Origin: Caenibacillus caldisaponilyticus
GTDB lineage: Bacteria; Bacillota; Bacilli; Bacillales; Sporolactobacillaceae
Assembly (NCBI RefSeq): GCF_002003465.1
Contig: NZ_BDDQ01000028.1
Span: 1 to 64,000 of the forward strand
Length of the DNA stretch: 64,000 bases
Reading direction: 5' to 3'
Part shown: positions 25,667 to 34,508 of the stretch, one piece after another
Layout: each line of letters opens with the position of its first letter
How positions within the stretch are numbered: position 1 is the stretch's first letter
Translations under genes and position numbers: made by a program
The notes under the pieces: model-generated
What the model saw: the letters and a program-made list of their open reading frames with translations, nothing else
What the model was told of the DNA's origin: nothing
Database searches by the model: none

Positions 25667-26401
25667 TCAAGGTGAGGACGGATGAAACGAGATGGCCGGA
25701 ATGGGCGGTCTTTCAAAGGCGTCGCGGATGCGCGCGCGCAGATGCGGCCGGGTGACCAGCTGGTCGAGCACATGCGGATCGTTCGGAAAGAAACCGACGT
25801 CCTGCGTCTCCTCGGATATCCGTAAACGCCCGCCGACTTGCCGACCGCGAAAGACGAGCGTAAGAATATCTTTTTTGAGATTCTTGTACACTCCGGTCAA
25901 TCCGTCGACGGCGACCACGATCCCCGACTCCTCGAAGATTTCCCTTTTGACCGCGTTCTCCAACGCCTCGCCGAGTTCGATTTGTCCGCCCGGCAGCTCC
26001 CAAGTATCGGCACGCCAAAATGTTTTGACGAGCAAGAGGTGGCCCTCGTCATTCGTGATCACCCCTGCCGCCGAGACGATATGTTTCGGCCGATGGTAGT
26101 CCCCCGTAGCCGTCAAAAATTCCTCCCGGCTGGAATGAAAGAAAGGCGGCAATTGAGCTCGCCGTTTCTGGGCACGCGCATGGAGTTCGTCATGGCGAAC
26201 CCGGCGCTCGATCCGCTCATAATCCTCCCGGCTCTTATAAGCCCAGATCGCGTGGATCTTCCGGCGATCTTCCGTCGTCCAGCGGCCGACGAGCTCGGCG
26301 CCGTGTTTCAATTGATTCGGCAATAAATACTGATGAAAAAAGTCATTGAACATCTCCAGTCGATCGGGATCAATCTCATACGTCTTTTTTCGGTAAAACA
26401 T
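25667..26401 (-). CDS. NIPSNAP domain fused to a Nudix hydrolase
   Basis: A 244-residue two-domain protein. Residues 1-105 match the NIPSNAP ferredoxin-like fold (RKKTYEID...LLPNQLKHGAELVGRWTTED); residues 115-240 are a Nudix hydrolase with a complete Nudix box, GQIELGEALENAVKREIFEE then SGI. Nudix enzymes cut nucleoside diphosphate-linked compounds; NIPSNAP domains have no settled function. I chose ATG 26401, 10 bases after GGAGG; a GTG at 26410 overlaps the regulator's stop codon as GTGA but is too close to that site. It is co-transcribed with the DeoR gene. Confidence 0.8.
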   Translation of the reverse strand: MFYRKKTYEIDPDRLEMFNDFFHQYLLPNQLKHGAELVGRWTTEDRRKIHAIWAYKSREDYERIERRVRHDELHARAQKRRAQLPPFFHSSREEFLTATGDYHRPKHIVSAAGVITNDEGHLLLVKTFWRADTWELPGGQIELGEALENAVKREIFEESGIVVAVDGLTGVYKNLKKDILTLVFRGRQVGGRLRISEETQDVGFFPNDPHVLDQLVTRPHLRARIRDAFERPPIPAISFHPSSP

Positions 26402-26406
26402 CGGTC

Positions 26407-27195
26407 TCACGCCTCCAAACCCGCTTTTTCCGGATCGACAACGATGACTTCCGCGCCGGTTTCCCGCAACAGCTGGATTTCATCCTCCGGCGCGTCGGCA
26501 TCCGTCAAAATGACATCGACTTCCTGTATGGGAATGATGCGGGCAAACATTTCGCTCCCCAGCTTATCGTGCGTGACCAAACAAATCACCCGGCGCGCCA
26601 CTTCCGCGGCCGTGCGGTGCAGGACCGCGACATCGCCGGTCGCCGTGCTGACGCCGTGCTCCGCGGACAATCCTCCACCCGTCAAGAAGCAAATGTCTAA
26701 TCTTAACCCGCGCAAAAAATCGACGGCGATGGCGTCGGCAATGGTACCGGACGGCCGCAGCCGCCCGCCGACCACATAGGTATCGATGTTTTCTCTCGCT
26801 TTCAACTTTTCGGCGATGACCGTACTGTTGGTGACCACCGTAAAATGATACGACGTCGGCAGTTCATCAAGCATGACATAATGCAATCGTGCGGAACCGA
26901 TGAACACGGTATCGTCCCGGCCAATGAAACCCGCCGCTTTTTTGGCGATGGCTTTTTCGGCCGCCGAACCTTCCGAATAGCGCAGCGCCGGCGAAAGCGG
27001 TCCGGATCTGACCTTTTTTCCGGGAATGGCTCCGCCGTGTGTTCTTTTCAAAAATCCCTTTTTTTCAAGGGCGATCAGATCGCGGCGAATCGTATCGGCG
27101 GAGACGCCCAGCGACTCGGCCAATGCTTTGGCCAAGACGCGCCCTTCTTCCCTTAATCGTTGTAAAATGGCCTGTTGCCTCTCTTCTGCAAACAT
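26407..27195 (-). CDS. DeoR-family transcription regulator
   Basis: A 262-residue DeoR/GlpR-type repressor. Residues 1-57 hold the helix-turn-helix (VLAKALAESLGVSADTIRRD); the rest is the sugar-phosphate-isomerase-like effector domain (DRDDTVFIGSA..., LTGGGLSAEHG). DeoR regulators usually sense a phosphorylated sugar or nucleoside and control adjacent genes. The only linked gene is the NIPSNAP-Nudix gene, six bases on. ATG 27195 follows GAAGGAAG. Confidence 0.88.
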   Translation of the reverse strand: MFAEERQQAILQRLREEGRVLAKALAESLGVSADTIRRDLIALEKKGFLKRTHGGAIPGKKVRSGPLSPALRYSEGSAAEKAIAKKAAGFIGRDDTVFIGSARLHYVMLDELPTSYHFTVVTNSTVIAEKLKARENIDTYVVGGRLRPSGTIADAIAVDFLRGLRLDICFLTGGGLSAEHGVSTATGDVAVLHRTAAEVARRVICLVTHDKLGSEMFARIIPIQEVDVILTDADAPEDEIQLLRETGAEVIVVDPEKAGLEA

Positions 27196-27381
27196 GCGCA
27201 ACAACTTCCTTCGTGATTTTGCATTTTTTTATTTATTATAGCAAGTTTATGCGTTTTTATATATAAAAATTTATTTTTTTATATGTATTTATGCAATTTT
27301 GTTCGGGGATATTCCATTTTTAAGGCGTTTTATCGCAAATCGTCACGACAAAGAGGAAAGGACGGAGGCTTAAAAGGCCGT

Positions 27382-27410
27382 AAAAAACCCGCCGCTAGAA
27401 TCGCGGCGGG
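27382..27410 (-). terminator. Terminator after the NlpC/P60-LysM gene
   Basis: On the minus strand CCCGCCGCGATTCTAGCGGCGGG forms a strong hairpin followed by TTTTTT, 8 bases after the stop codon. Confidence 0.85.
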
Positions 27411-27417
27411 AAACGTC

Positions 27418-28623
27418 TTAATTCGGGATGACGAGCTTTTGACCTGGATAGATGATCGGGGAACTGAGGTTGTTCGTTTTCATCAATTGGCCGACGGTCG
27501 TATCGTTCAACAAGGCGATTTCCCAAAGCGTGTCGCCCGATTTCACGGTATAAACGGGGCGTGCTTCTTTGACGGCGGCCGGTTTGGGGCTTTCCACGCT
27601 CACCTTCAACTTTTGATTCGGAAAGATGATGGGGCTTTTCAATTGGTTGATTTCTTGCAGTTTCGCAACGGAAAGGCCAAATTTTACGGCGATGTCCCAT
27701 AAGGTATCGCCTTTTTGGACGGTGTAATAGGTCGCGTTCGATGAAACCGATGCGCGCGGATTCTCATTGCTGGCGGTCTTCGTTGCTGAAGACCCGGAAG
27801 AAGCCGGCGCGGACGTTAATTTCAGCTTTTGTCCGGGATAAATCCGATCCGAAGTTAATCCGTTCAACGATTTCAGCTGAGCGACGGTCAAATGATGCGT
27901 TTGCGCGATATCCCACAAGGTATCGCCCGATTTCACGACATATTCGGAAGCCGATCCGGCGTCGCCGTCTTTGTCGCTTTGTCCCGAGGGAGAGGCTTGT
28001 CCATTGGAAACCTTTAACTTTTGTCCGGGATAGATGATGTCGGAAGACAGATGATTCAACGATTTAAGGGTGGAAACGGATACGCCAAATTTCACGCCGA
28101 TGCTCCAGAGCGAGTCCCCTGGCTTTACCGTATAAACGCTTGCGCTTTGCCCTTTCGATTGGCCGGTATCCGATTGGTTCAACACGCGGCGAGCCGTGAC
28201 ATACCGAGGGGCCCAGTAGGACGAGGTGATGTTGGAAACCGTGACGCCGGATTCCGTGGCGTTGAGCATCTGGTTGTTTCCGATGTATATGCCGACGTGG
28301 TTGATGACGCCATCGCCATCCGTATCAAAAAAGACGAGGTCGCCCAACTGCAATTGGTTGCGGTTCACCGCCACGCCGACGCGCGATTGCTGCAGGGACG
28401 TGCGCGGTAGGTCTATTCCGTACTGTTTGAACACCGTCGCCGTATAAGACGAGCAATCAAAACGGGACGTATCGCCAACCACCGCTCCCCATGCATAGGG
28501 TTTGCCTATGTATTTATAAGCGATATTGACGATATCGGACCCGGAATCCGCCAACGCCTGACCGTTCACCGTCAACAAAAGACCGCCAGCGACCGCTACC
28601 GGCAATAATTTCTTCTTTTGCAT
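27418..28623 (-). CDS. Secreted NlpC/P60 endopeptidase with four LysM domains
   Basis: About 401 residues. A signal peptide of about 26 residues ends at GQALA. Then comes an NlpC/P60 peptidase domain (about 28-145) with the catalytic cysteine in RFDCSSYT and histidine in INHVGIYIG, then four LysM repeats (about 162-400), each beginning with a Y-x-V-x-x-GD-x-LW motif. LysM binds glycan chains, the peptidase cuts stem peptides. The domain order is the reverse of LytE, LytF and CwlS, where LysM comes first. Two adjacent ATGs are possible (28626, 28623); the second has the better spacing to GGGGAGG. Confidence 0.88.
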   Translation of the reverse strand: MQKKKLLPVAVAGGLLLTVNGQALADSGSDIVNIAYKYIGKPYAWGAVVGDTSRFDCSSYTATVFKQYGIDLPRTSLQQSRVGVAVNRNQLQLGDLVFFDTDGDGVINHVGIYIGNNQMLNATESGVTVSNITSSYWAPRYVTARRVLNQSDTGQSKGQSASVYTVKPGDSLWSIGVKFGVSVSTLKSLNHLSSDIIYPGQKLKVSNGQASPSGQSDKDGDAGSASEYVVKSGDTLWDIAQTHHLTVAQLKSLNGLTSDRIYPGQKLKLTSAPASSGSSATKTASNENPRASVSSNATYYTVQKGDTLWDIAVKFGLSVAKLQEINQLKSPIIFPNQKLKVSVESPKPAAVKEARPVYTVKSGDTLWEIALLNDTTVGQLMKTNNLSSPIIYPGQKLVIPN

Positions 28624-28841
28624 CATGACCCTCCCCTGGTTTACGGTTCCTATTAACCTATATCGACGCACAACAGAAATTATTTAAGGATAACAAGCAC
28701 AGAGCGACAGAAAGGTTTCCGCCGCACCGATCAAAGCCCGGCCGCGTTGACCCTGTTTACTTATAATACTAACAAATTTTTCCGTATCCTGTCAGATCAA
28801 AATTGCATTTTAACGAAAAAACACCGGTGAAAAGAAGCAAA

Positions 28842-28871
28842 CAAAAAAGCCCCGCGCCGGAACGCGGAGCT
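28842..28871 (-). terminator. Terminator after the acetyltransferase gene
   Basis: On the minus strand GCTCCGCG/CGCGGGGC-type pairing is followed by TTTTTTG just after the GNAT stop codon. Confidence 0.7.
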
Positions 28872-28880
28872 CAAACCCTA

Positions 28881-29423
28881 TCAACACGGCTGCCATTCAC
28901 TTTTTAACAGACCCATGATCAACCGATCATAACGCTTTCCTTCCCGATAAACCGCTTCCCGCATCCGCCCTTCTTCCTTAAATCCGGCGCGGCGGTATGC
29001 CCGAATCGCCGGTTCATTATAAGAAATCACGTCGAGGCTCAGCCTATGGAGGTTGAGCTCCATGAAAGCATAGCGAAGGAGCAGCTGAAGCGCCTCGGCT
29101 CCGAAGCCTTTGCCCCGGTCTTCCGCCTTGCCGATGCCGATGGCGAGGGTGGCCGAGCGGTTATTCCATTCAATGTTGAAAAGCGCGCAAAACCCGACCA
29201 ATCGGTCGTCGGCAACCGTCCGGATGCGAAAGGAAACGTGGGAAGCGTCCGCGTCGGATTCCCGTGCAGCGAGACTGTCAGCGGAAACCGGACGGGCAAA
29301 ATCCGTGTCGACCAAGCGCGGGTAAAAATCGTCCTCCATCCACGCCGCCATGATCGCGGCGTCGTCAGGACGGCGTCCGGTCAAGCGGACTTTGGTACCA
29401 TGAAAAAGCCTTTGTGTAATCAA
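28881..29423 (-). CDS. GNAT acetyltransferase, RimJ/RimL-like
   Basis: A 180-residue GCN5-related N-acetyltransferase of the Acetyltransf_3 type. The acetyl-CoA-binding segment is seen in IGIGKAEDRGKGFGAEALQL (about residue 95-113) and the late motif YNEPAIRAYRRAGF (about 138). Such proteins acetylate ribosomal or other amino groups, or antibiotics; the substrate cannot be inferred. The TTG start lies 9 bases after GGGGGA. Confidence 0.82.
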   Translation of the reverse strand: MITQRLFHGTKVRLTGRRPDDAAIMAAWMEDDFYPRLVDTDFARPVSADSLAARESDADASHVSFRIRTVADDRLVGFCALFNIEWNNRSATLAIGIGKAEDRGKGFGAEALQLLLRYAFMELNLHRLSLDVISYNEPAIRAYRRAGFKEEGRMREAVYREGKRYDRLIMGLLKSEWQPC

Positions 29424-29540
29424 TGATTGATTCCCCCATCAGTTTTGCGGGGGCTTGTCGCACCCGCTTGATTATGAATGGATCATCGTGCAGATGGCGA
29501 CAGCAAAAGCAAACATAGACGTCTCTCCAATTCATTAAAA

Positions 29541-29566
29541 TTGGGAGAGGGAACCCCCTCTCCCTT
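29541..29566. terminator. Hairpin after the bdbDC operon
   Basis: GGGAGAGGG/CCCTCTCCC forms a strong stem 33 bases after the last gene of the operon. The T tract on the minus strand (AATTTT) is short. Confidence 0.5.
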
Positions 29567-29598
29567 TAACTCTATGATAACCGTTTGAAAATCATTTG

Positions 29599-30213
29599 TC
29601 AGCGTTTTCTAGGCTTTTTTCGTTTTTGCTTCCCCGCGGCGGTCGCAGAACCCTTAGGCTTTCTCGATCCGGATGGCTTATTTTTTCGGATCCTGATGAC
29701 GGCATAGGCGATGAGCAAAACAAGGATGAGAACGCCCACACCGATCAACCCTATCATCCACGGGGACAGGCCGGCCTTCTTTACTTCCCACGTCGTTTCC
29801 ATCGTCCCCACGCCGCGGGAATTGGCGTCGCCCGCCGCGGCAAGCGCCATCACGTTGACTTTCCACGTGCCGGGCTTGGGCAGTTTGATTTCGCCTTCAT
29901 AAAGCCCCTTTTTGGAAAAGACGAGCGAAACTTGGCGCGATTCTTTCCCCTTGGTAAAAAAAGCGTACACGATGGCGTCATTGACGTCCTTGACGGTTTT
30001 CGTCGGATTTTTCGGATCGTCGCTTTGGACTTGCGCGGTAAAGCGGATCGTTTTTCCGGCGACGAGCGGGTCTTGATTTTCCAAACTTGTGACCATGATC
30101 TCCCGGCTTTTTCCGCTTTTATCGGCCGCCGCCACCGAAGAGACCGCGCCGAATACGGCTGAAACCACTAAAGCAAGGGCTATGACGAGACTCGTCCGCG
30201 TTCTAGTCGTCAT
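29599..30213 (-). CDS. FixH/YtkA-like extracytoplasmic domain protein, membrane anchored
   Basis: About 204 residues. An N-terminal signal or anchor segment (VIALALVVSAVFGAVSS) is followed by an Ig-like domain of about 105 residues of the FixH/YtkA type (GLYEGEIKLPKPGTWKV), a transmembrane segment (about 145-170) and a strongly basic tail. The domain therefore faces outside. It overlaps bdbC by 11 bases, so it is the last gene of the bdbD-bdbC operon. A role in secreted-protein oxidation or copper handling is possible but not shown. A GTG at 30222 is an alternative start. Confidence 0.65.
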   Translation of the reverse strand: MTTRTRTSLVIALALVVSAVFGAVSSVAAADKSGKSREIMVTSLENQDPLVAGKTIRFTAQVQSDDPKNPTKTVKDVNDAIVYAFFTKGKESRQVSLVFSKKGLYEGEIKLPKPGTWKVNVMALAAAGDANSRGVGTMETTWEVKKAGLSPWMIGLIGVGVLILVLLIAYAVIRIRKNKPSGSRKPKGSATAAGKQKRKKPRKR

Positions 30214-30616
30214 CGCGTCCACTCTTTCTCCAATCGATGATTAAAGTGACGGTGATCAGTACAAACGCGGTCAGCGCCAGCATGGGAATGGTGATGAATC
30301 CGAACCAATTGATGTAATCGACGCTGCACGGCACCCCTTCTTGACAGATGCTCCGAAACAAGCCCACCTTTTGATCCAGGATATGAATGATGGAAAAGGC
30401 GGAACCGATCACCGTCAACGGCAAAACATAAACGGCAATCTTCCGGTCGTTGCGAAAGCAGGCGATGCCCAAAATGATCGCCAACGGATACATGAAAATT
30501 CTTTGAAACCAGCACAGCTTGCAGGGAATAAACCCGGCGATTTCGCTGAAATAAAGGCTTCCGAACGTCGCGACGAGCGCCACGACCCACGCGAAGTAAA
30601 GCCTTTTATTAATCAT
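30203..30616 (-). CDS. bdbC: Disulfide bond formation protein BdbC (DsbB-like)
   Basis: A 137-residue quinone-linked thiol oxidase of the membrane. Four hydrophobic segments are visible; the first redox pair is CKLC (about residue 32-35) and the second is the SICQEGVPC pair (about 90-98). It re-oxidises BdbD and passes electrons to menaquinone. Its ATG overlaps the end of bdbD and has GGAGGACG. Confidence 0.92.
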   Translation of the reverse strand: MINKRLYFAWVVALVATFGSLYFSEIAGFIPCKLCWFQRIFMYPLAIILGIACFRNDRKIAVYVLPLTVIGSAFSIIHILDQKVGLFRSICQEGVPCSVDYINWFGFITIPMLALTAFVLITVTLIIDWRKSGRDDD

Positions 30617-31337
30617 GGACGTCCTCCAGGGCGTTTTGAATGTCTGCTTTTAATTGATTGTAATCCAGCGGGTCGGACGCCATTTTGCCGTTAATGTAAA
30701 CCGTCGGGGTGCCTTGAACGCCGGCTGCCTTCCCCATTTCGATATCTTTTTTGATCGCGTCTTTATATGTTCCTTGATCCAACGCCCATTTAAAGCCGTT
30801 GACATCGAGATCGGGCACCGCTTGTTTCGCCAATTTGACGAGGAGGTCCGTCGTGACCCACTCTTCCGTTTCCGGCCCTTGATTTTCATAGACCAAACGA
30901 TGAAAATCCCAGAATTTCTCGGGATGTTTGGCATAAATGTATTCGCCAGCGTCCGCGGCCAAAACCGAACCCGTGCCCAAAATCGTGTAGTTCATGAAGT
31001 AAAACCGGACTTTCCCCGTATCGATGAAATCTTTTTTGAGTTTCGGAAACACGTCCAACTCAAATTGCCGGCAATACATGCAACGGTAGTCACCGAATTC
31101 AGCCACTTTCACGGGCGCGTCTTTTGCGCCCAAAGCCGGCTGATGGTCATATTGGATCGCGCCGTCTCCCCCGCCTTTCGCGCCGTCCGAAGAATGCTTT
31201 TGGTTTTGAAAAACAATGGCGACAATCGCCAAGATTAAAACCAGCACGACGACGGTGGTGATCATGATGATCCACGTTTGCGATTTGCCGTGTTTCGCTT
31301 GTGTCTTTTTGCTTGCGGGTCGTTTTCCTTTCGACAT
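30609..31337 (-). CDS. bdbD: Thiol-disulfide oxidoreductase BdbD (DsbA-like)
   Basis: A 242-residue membrane-anchored protein with an N-terminal basic region, one transmembrane segment (about 22-45) and a thioredoxin-fold DsbA domain. The active site is CMYC in GDYRCMYCRQFE (about residue 97), and the cis-proline loop is QGTPTVYI (about 215). It introduces disulfides into exported proteins together with BdbC, the next gene. Confidence 0.92.
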   Translation of the reverse strand: MSKGKRPASKKTQAKHGKSQTWIIMITTVVVLVLILAIVAIVFQNQKHSSDGAKGGGDGAIQYDHQPALGAKDAPVKVAEFGDYRCMYCRQFELDVFPKLKKDFIDTGKVRFYFMNYTILGTGSVLAADAGEYIYAKHPEKFWDFHRLVYENQGPETEEWVTTDLLVKLAKQAVPDLDVNGFKWALDQGTYKDAIKKDIEMGKAAGVQGTPTVYINGKMASDPLDYNQLKADIQNALEDVHD

Positions 31338-31887
31338 ATGGACACCCCACCAACCCCAATTCGCATCATTTCCAAATTCTTGAAAAGAAGGTCATGATGC
31401 GAAGGCTCGTTTTATATGTTTATGATATAAGACGTTTGCCCAGTTGTACAGTTTATCTATTATTCAAACAAGTTTTCTCGCAAAAACCCTATCGGACCGT
31501 TTCCCCGCGAACGTCTCCTCTCTTCGATGGTCCGCTCTGGCACGGCGCGCCGCACGAGAGGCGGGCGAAATGCCGGCCGCCCGCGCCAACATCGATTGGA
31601 CGGGACGATCGGATGCCGAAATGTTTTCTGTATCGAAGGGATCGCGAACGCCCATATCCAATATATTCTATTAAGCCATCATGAGGGAAACTCGCTATGT
31701 ATTTGTTCACTTTTGGGCCGGGCCTCTTCATCGGCTCGGATGTTCGGCATGCGCCGCACCGTTCCGCACACACCAGCCGGTGACGGGATTCCATAGGCAA
31801 ACTTTTCTAAAAAAACGATGGTTAAAAAGCGGCGCTTTTTGTTAGTCTTAGGTTGGAAAAGTTTAAGCGGAAAAGGTGTCGATTCGT
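31338..31887. other. Intergenic region, no gene seen
   Basis: About 550 bases between the divergent bdbD and transporter genes. Open frames here lack ribosome binding sites and family features. A perfect dyad AAAAAGC-GGC-GCTTTTT lies at 31824-31840, just upstream of the transporter gene, and might act as an operator or weak hairpin. Confidence 0.4.
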
Positions 31888-32799
31888 ATGACAAAAGTAA
31901 AAGGACCGCTGCTTTTGGCAGCGGCGGCGACCATCTGGGGCGGCATGTACGTCGTAAGCAAATTCACGTTTTCCGCCATTCCCCCGATGACGTTGCTGTT
32001 CATCCGTTACCTTATAGCCGGCGTCGTGCTGACGGCCGTTTGCCTCGTCCGGAGGGAATGGCGTCTGTCGCGAAGAGACATCGCATCCCTCGTCCAAATC
32101 GGCGTCGTCGGCTATTTTCTCTCGATCAGCGCCCAGTTCATCGGAACCGATCTCGCCGACGCCCACACCGGCGCGTTGATCACGACGCTATCGCCGATTT
32201 TTCTCTCGTTTTTCGCCGTCATTTTATTAAAAGAAGCCATCACGGCCAAACAAGCGGCGGCGCTCGCCATCGCAACCGCCGGGGTGTTTTTCATCGTCGG
32301 GGGACCCGGCCGCGCGTCCGGCCAAACCGTCGGCCTCTTGATCCTATTGTTTGCGGCCGCCTCGTGGGGATATTATTCGGCGATCGCCAAAAAAGCCGCC
32401 AAATTTTACACGCCGCTGCAAATGACGACGGCAGGCATTTGGATGGCAACCGTCCTGTCCTTTCCGTTCGCCGCCTTCCAATGGCAGACGTGGGATCACG
32501 GCATGTTGGCCGAACCCTCCATTTTGCTCGGCATTCTTTATCTCGGCATCGTGTCAACCGCCGGCGCCTTCTTCGCTTGGAACCGAGGATTGGAACTAAC
32601 CCCGTCCCATCACGCCGGCCTGTATTTCTTTTTGCAACCGCTCACAGCGGCACTCTTCGGGCGGCTCTTTCTCGGCGAATCGCTCGGCGGCGGCTTTTGG
32701 ATCGGCGGGCTGTTCATTGCCGGGGGTGTGATCTTAAGCCAATGGCAGAAAACAAACAAACCCGGCGTCAAGGAGAAAAAACCACATTTTACTAAATAG
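31888..32799 (+). CDS. EamA-family (DMT superfamily) transporter
   Basis: A 303-residue integral membrane protein with ten hydrophobic segments in two EamA halves (about 5-135 and 150-285), each starting with a typical AATIWGG or LLFAAASWGYYSAIAKK segment. DMT members export amino acids or other metabolites; the substrate is unknown. ATG 31888 follows GAAAAGGTG; a GTG at 31876 is possible. Confidence 0.85.
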   Translation: MTKVKGPLLLAAAATIWGGMYVVSKFTFSAIPPMTLLFIRYLIAGVVLTAVCLVRREWRLSRRDIASLVQIGVVGYFLSISAQFIGTDLADAHTGALITTLSPIFLSFFAVILLKEAITAKQAAALAIATAGVFFIVGGPGRASGQTVGLLILLFAAASWGYYSAIAKKAAKFYTPLQMTTAGIWMATVLSFPFAAFQWQTWDHGMLAEPSILLGILYLGIVSTAGAFFAWNRGLELTPSHHAGLYFFLQPLTAALFGRLFLGESLGGGFWIGGLFIAGGVILSQWQKTNKPGVKEKKPHFTK

Positions 32800-32858
32800 A
32801 ATCAAAAATGAACCTTCTACGGCAAAAACCCGTCTTTTTTTACAAAAGGGGAATGCCC

Positions 32859-33584
32859 TCACATGTTTCCCGCGCGTCGGTCGACTGCGGCCAACCGGTC
32901 GACGGTGACGAAGTCGTATTGATCATGAACGTCCGCGAGAAACGCTTCCAGCGCTTCAAGCATGATCAATGGCGCCCCTTCGTCGGCGCCGGGCGTGCGG
33001 TCGTTATCATGCAGGACGATGATCGCCCCGTCCTGCAATCCTTCATGAAGGCGCTTGAGCAAACGCTCTTTACCGAGCGTGCGCTTCCAATCGCCCAGAA
33101 TGGCGGACCAAATGACGAGGCGGAACGGGCGGCGCGCCCAAAAGACAGCAAGATTCAGATGCCCCCACGGCGGCCGATAATCGACCGGTTCCCGGCCGGT
33201 GATCCGGCGGATGACAGCGGCGGTTTTCGCACATTGCCGCTTCGTTCCGAAAGGCGTCAATAACCAGTTGCTCACATGGCGATAATGATGGATGGCGACT
33301 TCATGCCCTTCTTCCGCCATTCTTTTTATGATGTGAGGATATTGCTCGGCATACTCGCCGACGACAAAAAACGTCGCTTTGATTCGATATCTTTTCAATA
33401 AATCGAGAAGCCGCGGCGTATAAACCGGATGCGGCCCATCATCGAAAGTGAGCGCGACCTTGCCTTGGGCATCCGCGCTGCGAAAAATGCCGAGAGAAAA
33501 CATGCGCATGATCGCGGTGGGCAATACGCCGTAAACGAGTATAAGCATTATAATTGTCAACAAAATGTAGAGAATCATTAACAT
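32859..33584 (-). CDS. Polysaccharide deacetylase, membrane anchored
   Basis: A 241-residue carbohydrate esterase family 4 enzyme. One N-terminal transmembrane segment (about 4-24) is followed by the NodB domain. The catalytic and metal-binding TFDDGPHP (residues 46-53) and the H-x3-H motif (HHYRH) are intact, as is the RPPWGH motif; the later HDN replaces the more usual histidine loop. These enzymes remove acetyl groups from peptidoglycan or other glycans. ATG 33584 follows GAAGGC; the frame extends 30 codons upstream without a site. Confidence 0.85.
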   Translation of the reverse strand: MLMILYILLTIIMLILVYGVLPTAIMRMFSLGIFRSADAQGKVALTFDDGPHPVYTPRLLDLLKRYRIKATFFVVGEYAEQYPHIIKRMAEEGHEVAIHHYRHVSNWLLTPFGTKRQCAKTAAVIRRITGREPVDYRPPWGHLNLAVFWARRPFRLVIWSAILGDWKRTLGKERLLKRLHEGLQDGAIIVLHDNDRTPGADEGAPLIMLEALEAFLADVHDQYDFVTVDRLAAVDRRAGNM

Positions 33585-33836
33585 TTTTTTCGCCTTCTCT
33601 TCTTTTTTCACCCGTTTTATTGCATAATTTTGATCATCGGCAATTTCCGCACATCGACTTCTGCTGAAACTCACACGGGCTTCCCAGTATGACTGCTCGG
33701 CATATGCCGGCGTGCGGAGATCATCATGCCCCGGATGGGGATAAAACCTTTTCCCTTATGAGTCAAAAAAACGGCGGCGTCTTCCCCGCCGCTTGGACAT
33801 GCCAAAACCATTTGACTGAAGAAACGAGGATTCAGA

Positions 33837-34436
33837 ATGGAACACTTTCAAATGTATATTGCCGAATACGGTTATTTGGCCATCTATTTCTTCCTTGTCA
33901 TGGGCATCATCGGCATTCCCGCGCCCGAAGAGTCCCTGATGGTTTTCGTCGGCATTGCCGCATCCAACGGAACGCTCCGATTTTCCGACGCCCTTCTGGC
34001 GTCGTTTCTCGGCGTGATCAGCGGCATGTTGTTCGCCTATACCGTCGGCTATTGGGTCGGAAAGCCGGTGCTGAACCGGGTCGGGCCTTGGATCGGCTTG
34101 ACGCCAAAGCGGTGGCAAAAGGCCTCGAGCACCTTCTCCCGGCATGCCATATGGGCGATCGCGGTCGGGTATTTCCTCCCGGGCATCCGACAGATTAACC
34201 CTTATATGGCCGGAATCAGCCGCATGCGCTTGATCCCGTATGCCGCCGCTGCTCTGTGCGGCGCAGCGGTTTGGACGACCGCATTTCTTTCCCTCGGATA
34301 TTTTGTGGGGAACAAGATCGAGCGATTGCTTGCGCTCACCCCAGCCCATGTCGCCGTCGGCTTGTCGCTTCTCGCCTTCCTCTTTCTCATCGGGTTCATC
34401 GCGCAAGCCCTCTTGTTCCGCCAGCAAGCGGATTGA
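33837..34436 (+). CDS. DedA-family membrane protein
   Basis: A 199-residue protein of the DedA/SNARE-associated (VTT) family. The start IAEYGYLAIYFFLVMGIIGIPAPEE and the conserved FLPGIRQINPYMAG motif (about residue 110) are typical; four or five hydrophobic segments follow. DedA proteins flip lipids such as undecaprenyl phosphate or phosphatidylethanolamine. Neighbouring envelope genes fit this. Confidence 0.88.
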   Translation: MEHFQMYIAEYGYLAIYFFLVMGIIGIPAPEESLMVFVGIAASNGTLRFSDALLASFLGVISGMLFAYTVGYWVGKPVLNRVGPWIGLTPKRWQKASSTFSRHAIWAIAVGYFLPGIRQINPYMAGISRMRLIPYAAAALCGAAVWTTAFLSLGYFVGNKIERLLALTPAHVAVGLSLLAFLFLIGFIAQALLFRQQAD

Positions 34437-34483
34437 CCGACGGATTTCCACAAGCGGTCTAGCGGCATAAAAACGCGGGAAAA

Positions 34484-34508
34484 GCGAACCGTAGCGGTTC
34501 GCTTTTTT
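34484..34508. terminator. Bidirectional terminator between dedA and the glycolipid synthase
   Basis: GCGAACC/GGTTCGC with a 5-base loop, A-rich before and TTTTTT after, lying between convergent genes. Confidence 0.85.

Noticed and set aside
31818-32795. Alternative frame of 325 residues in the EamA transporter gene
   Set aside because: Arginine/histidine-rich product without membrane segments; the overlapping frame gives a normal ten-segment transporter.
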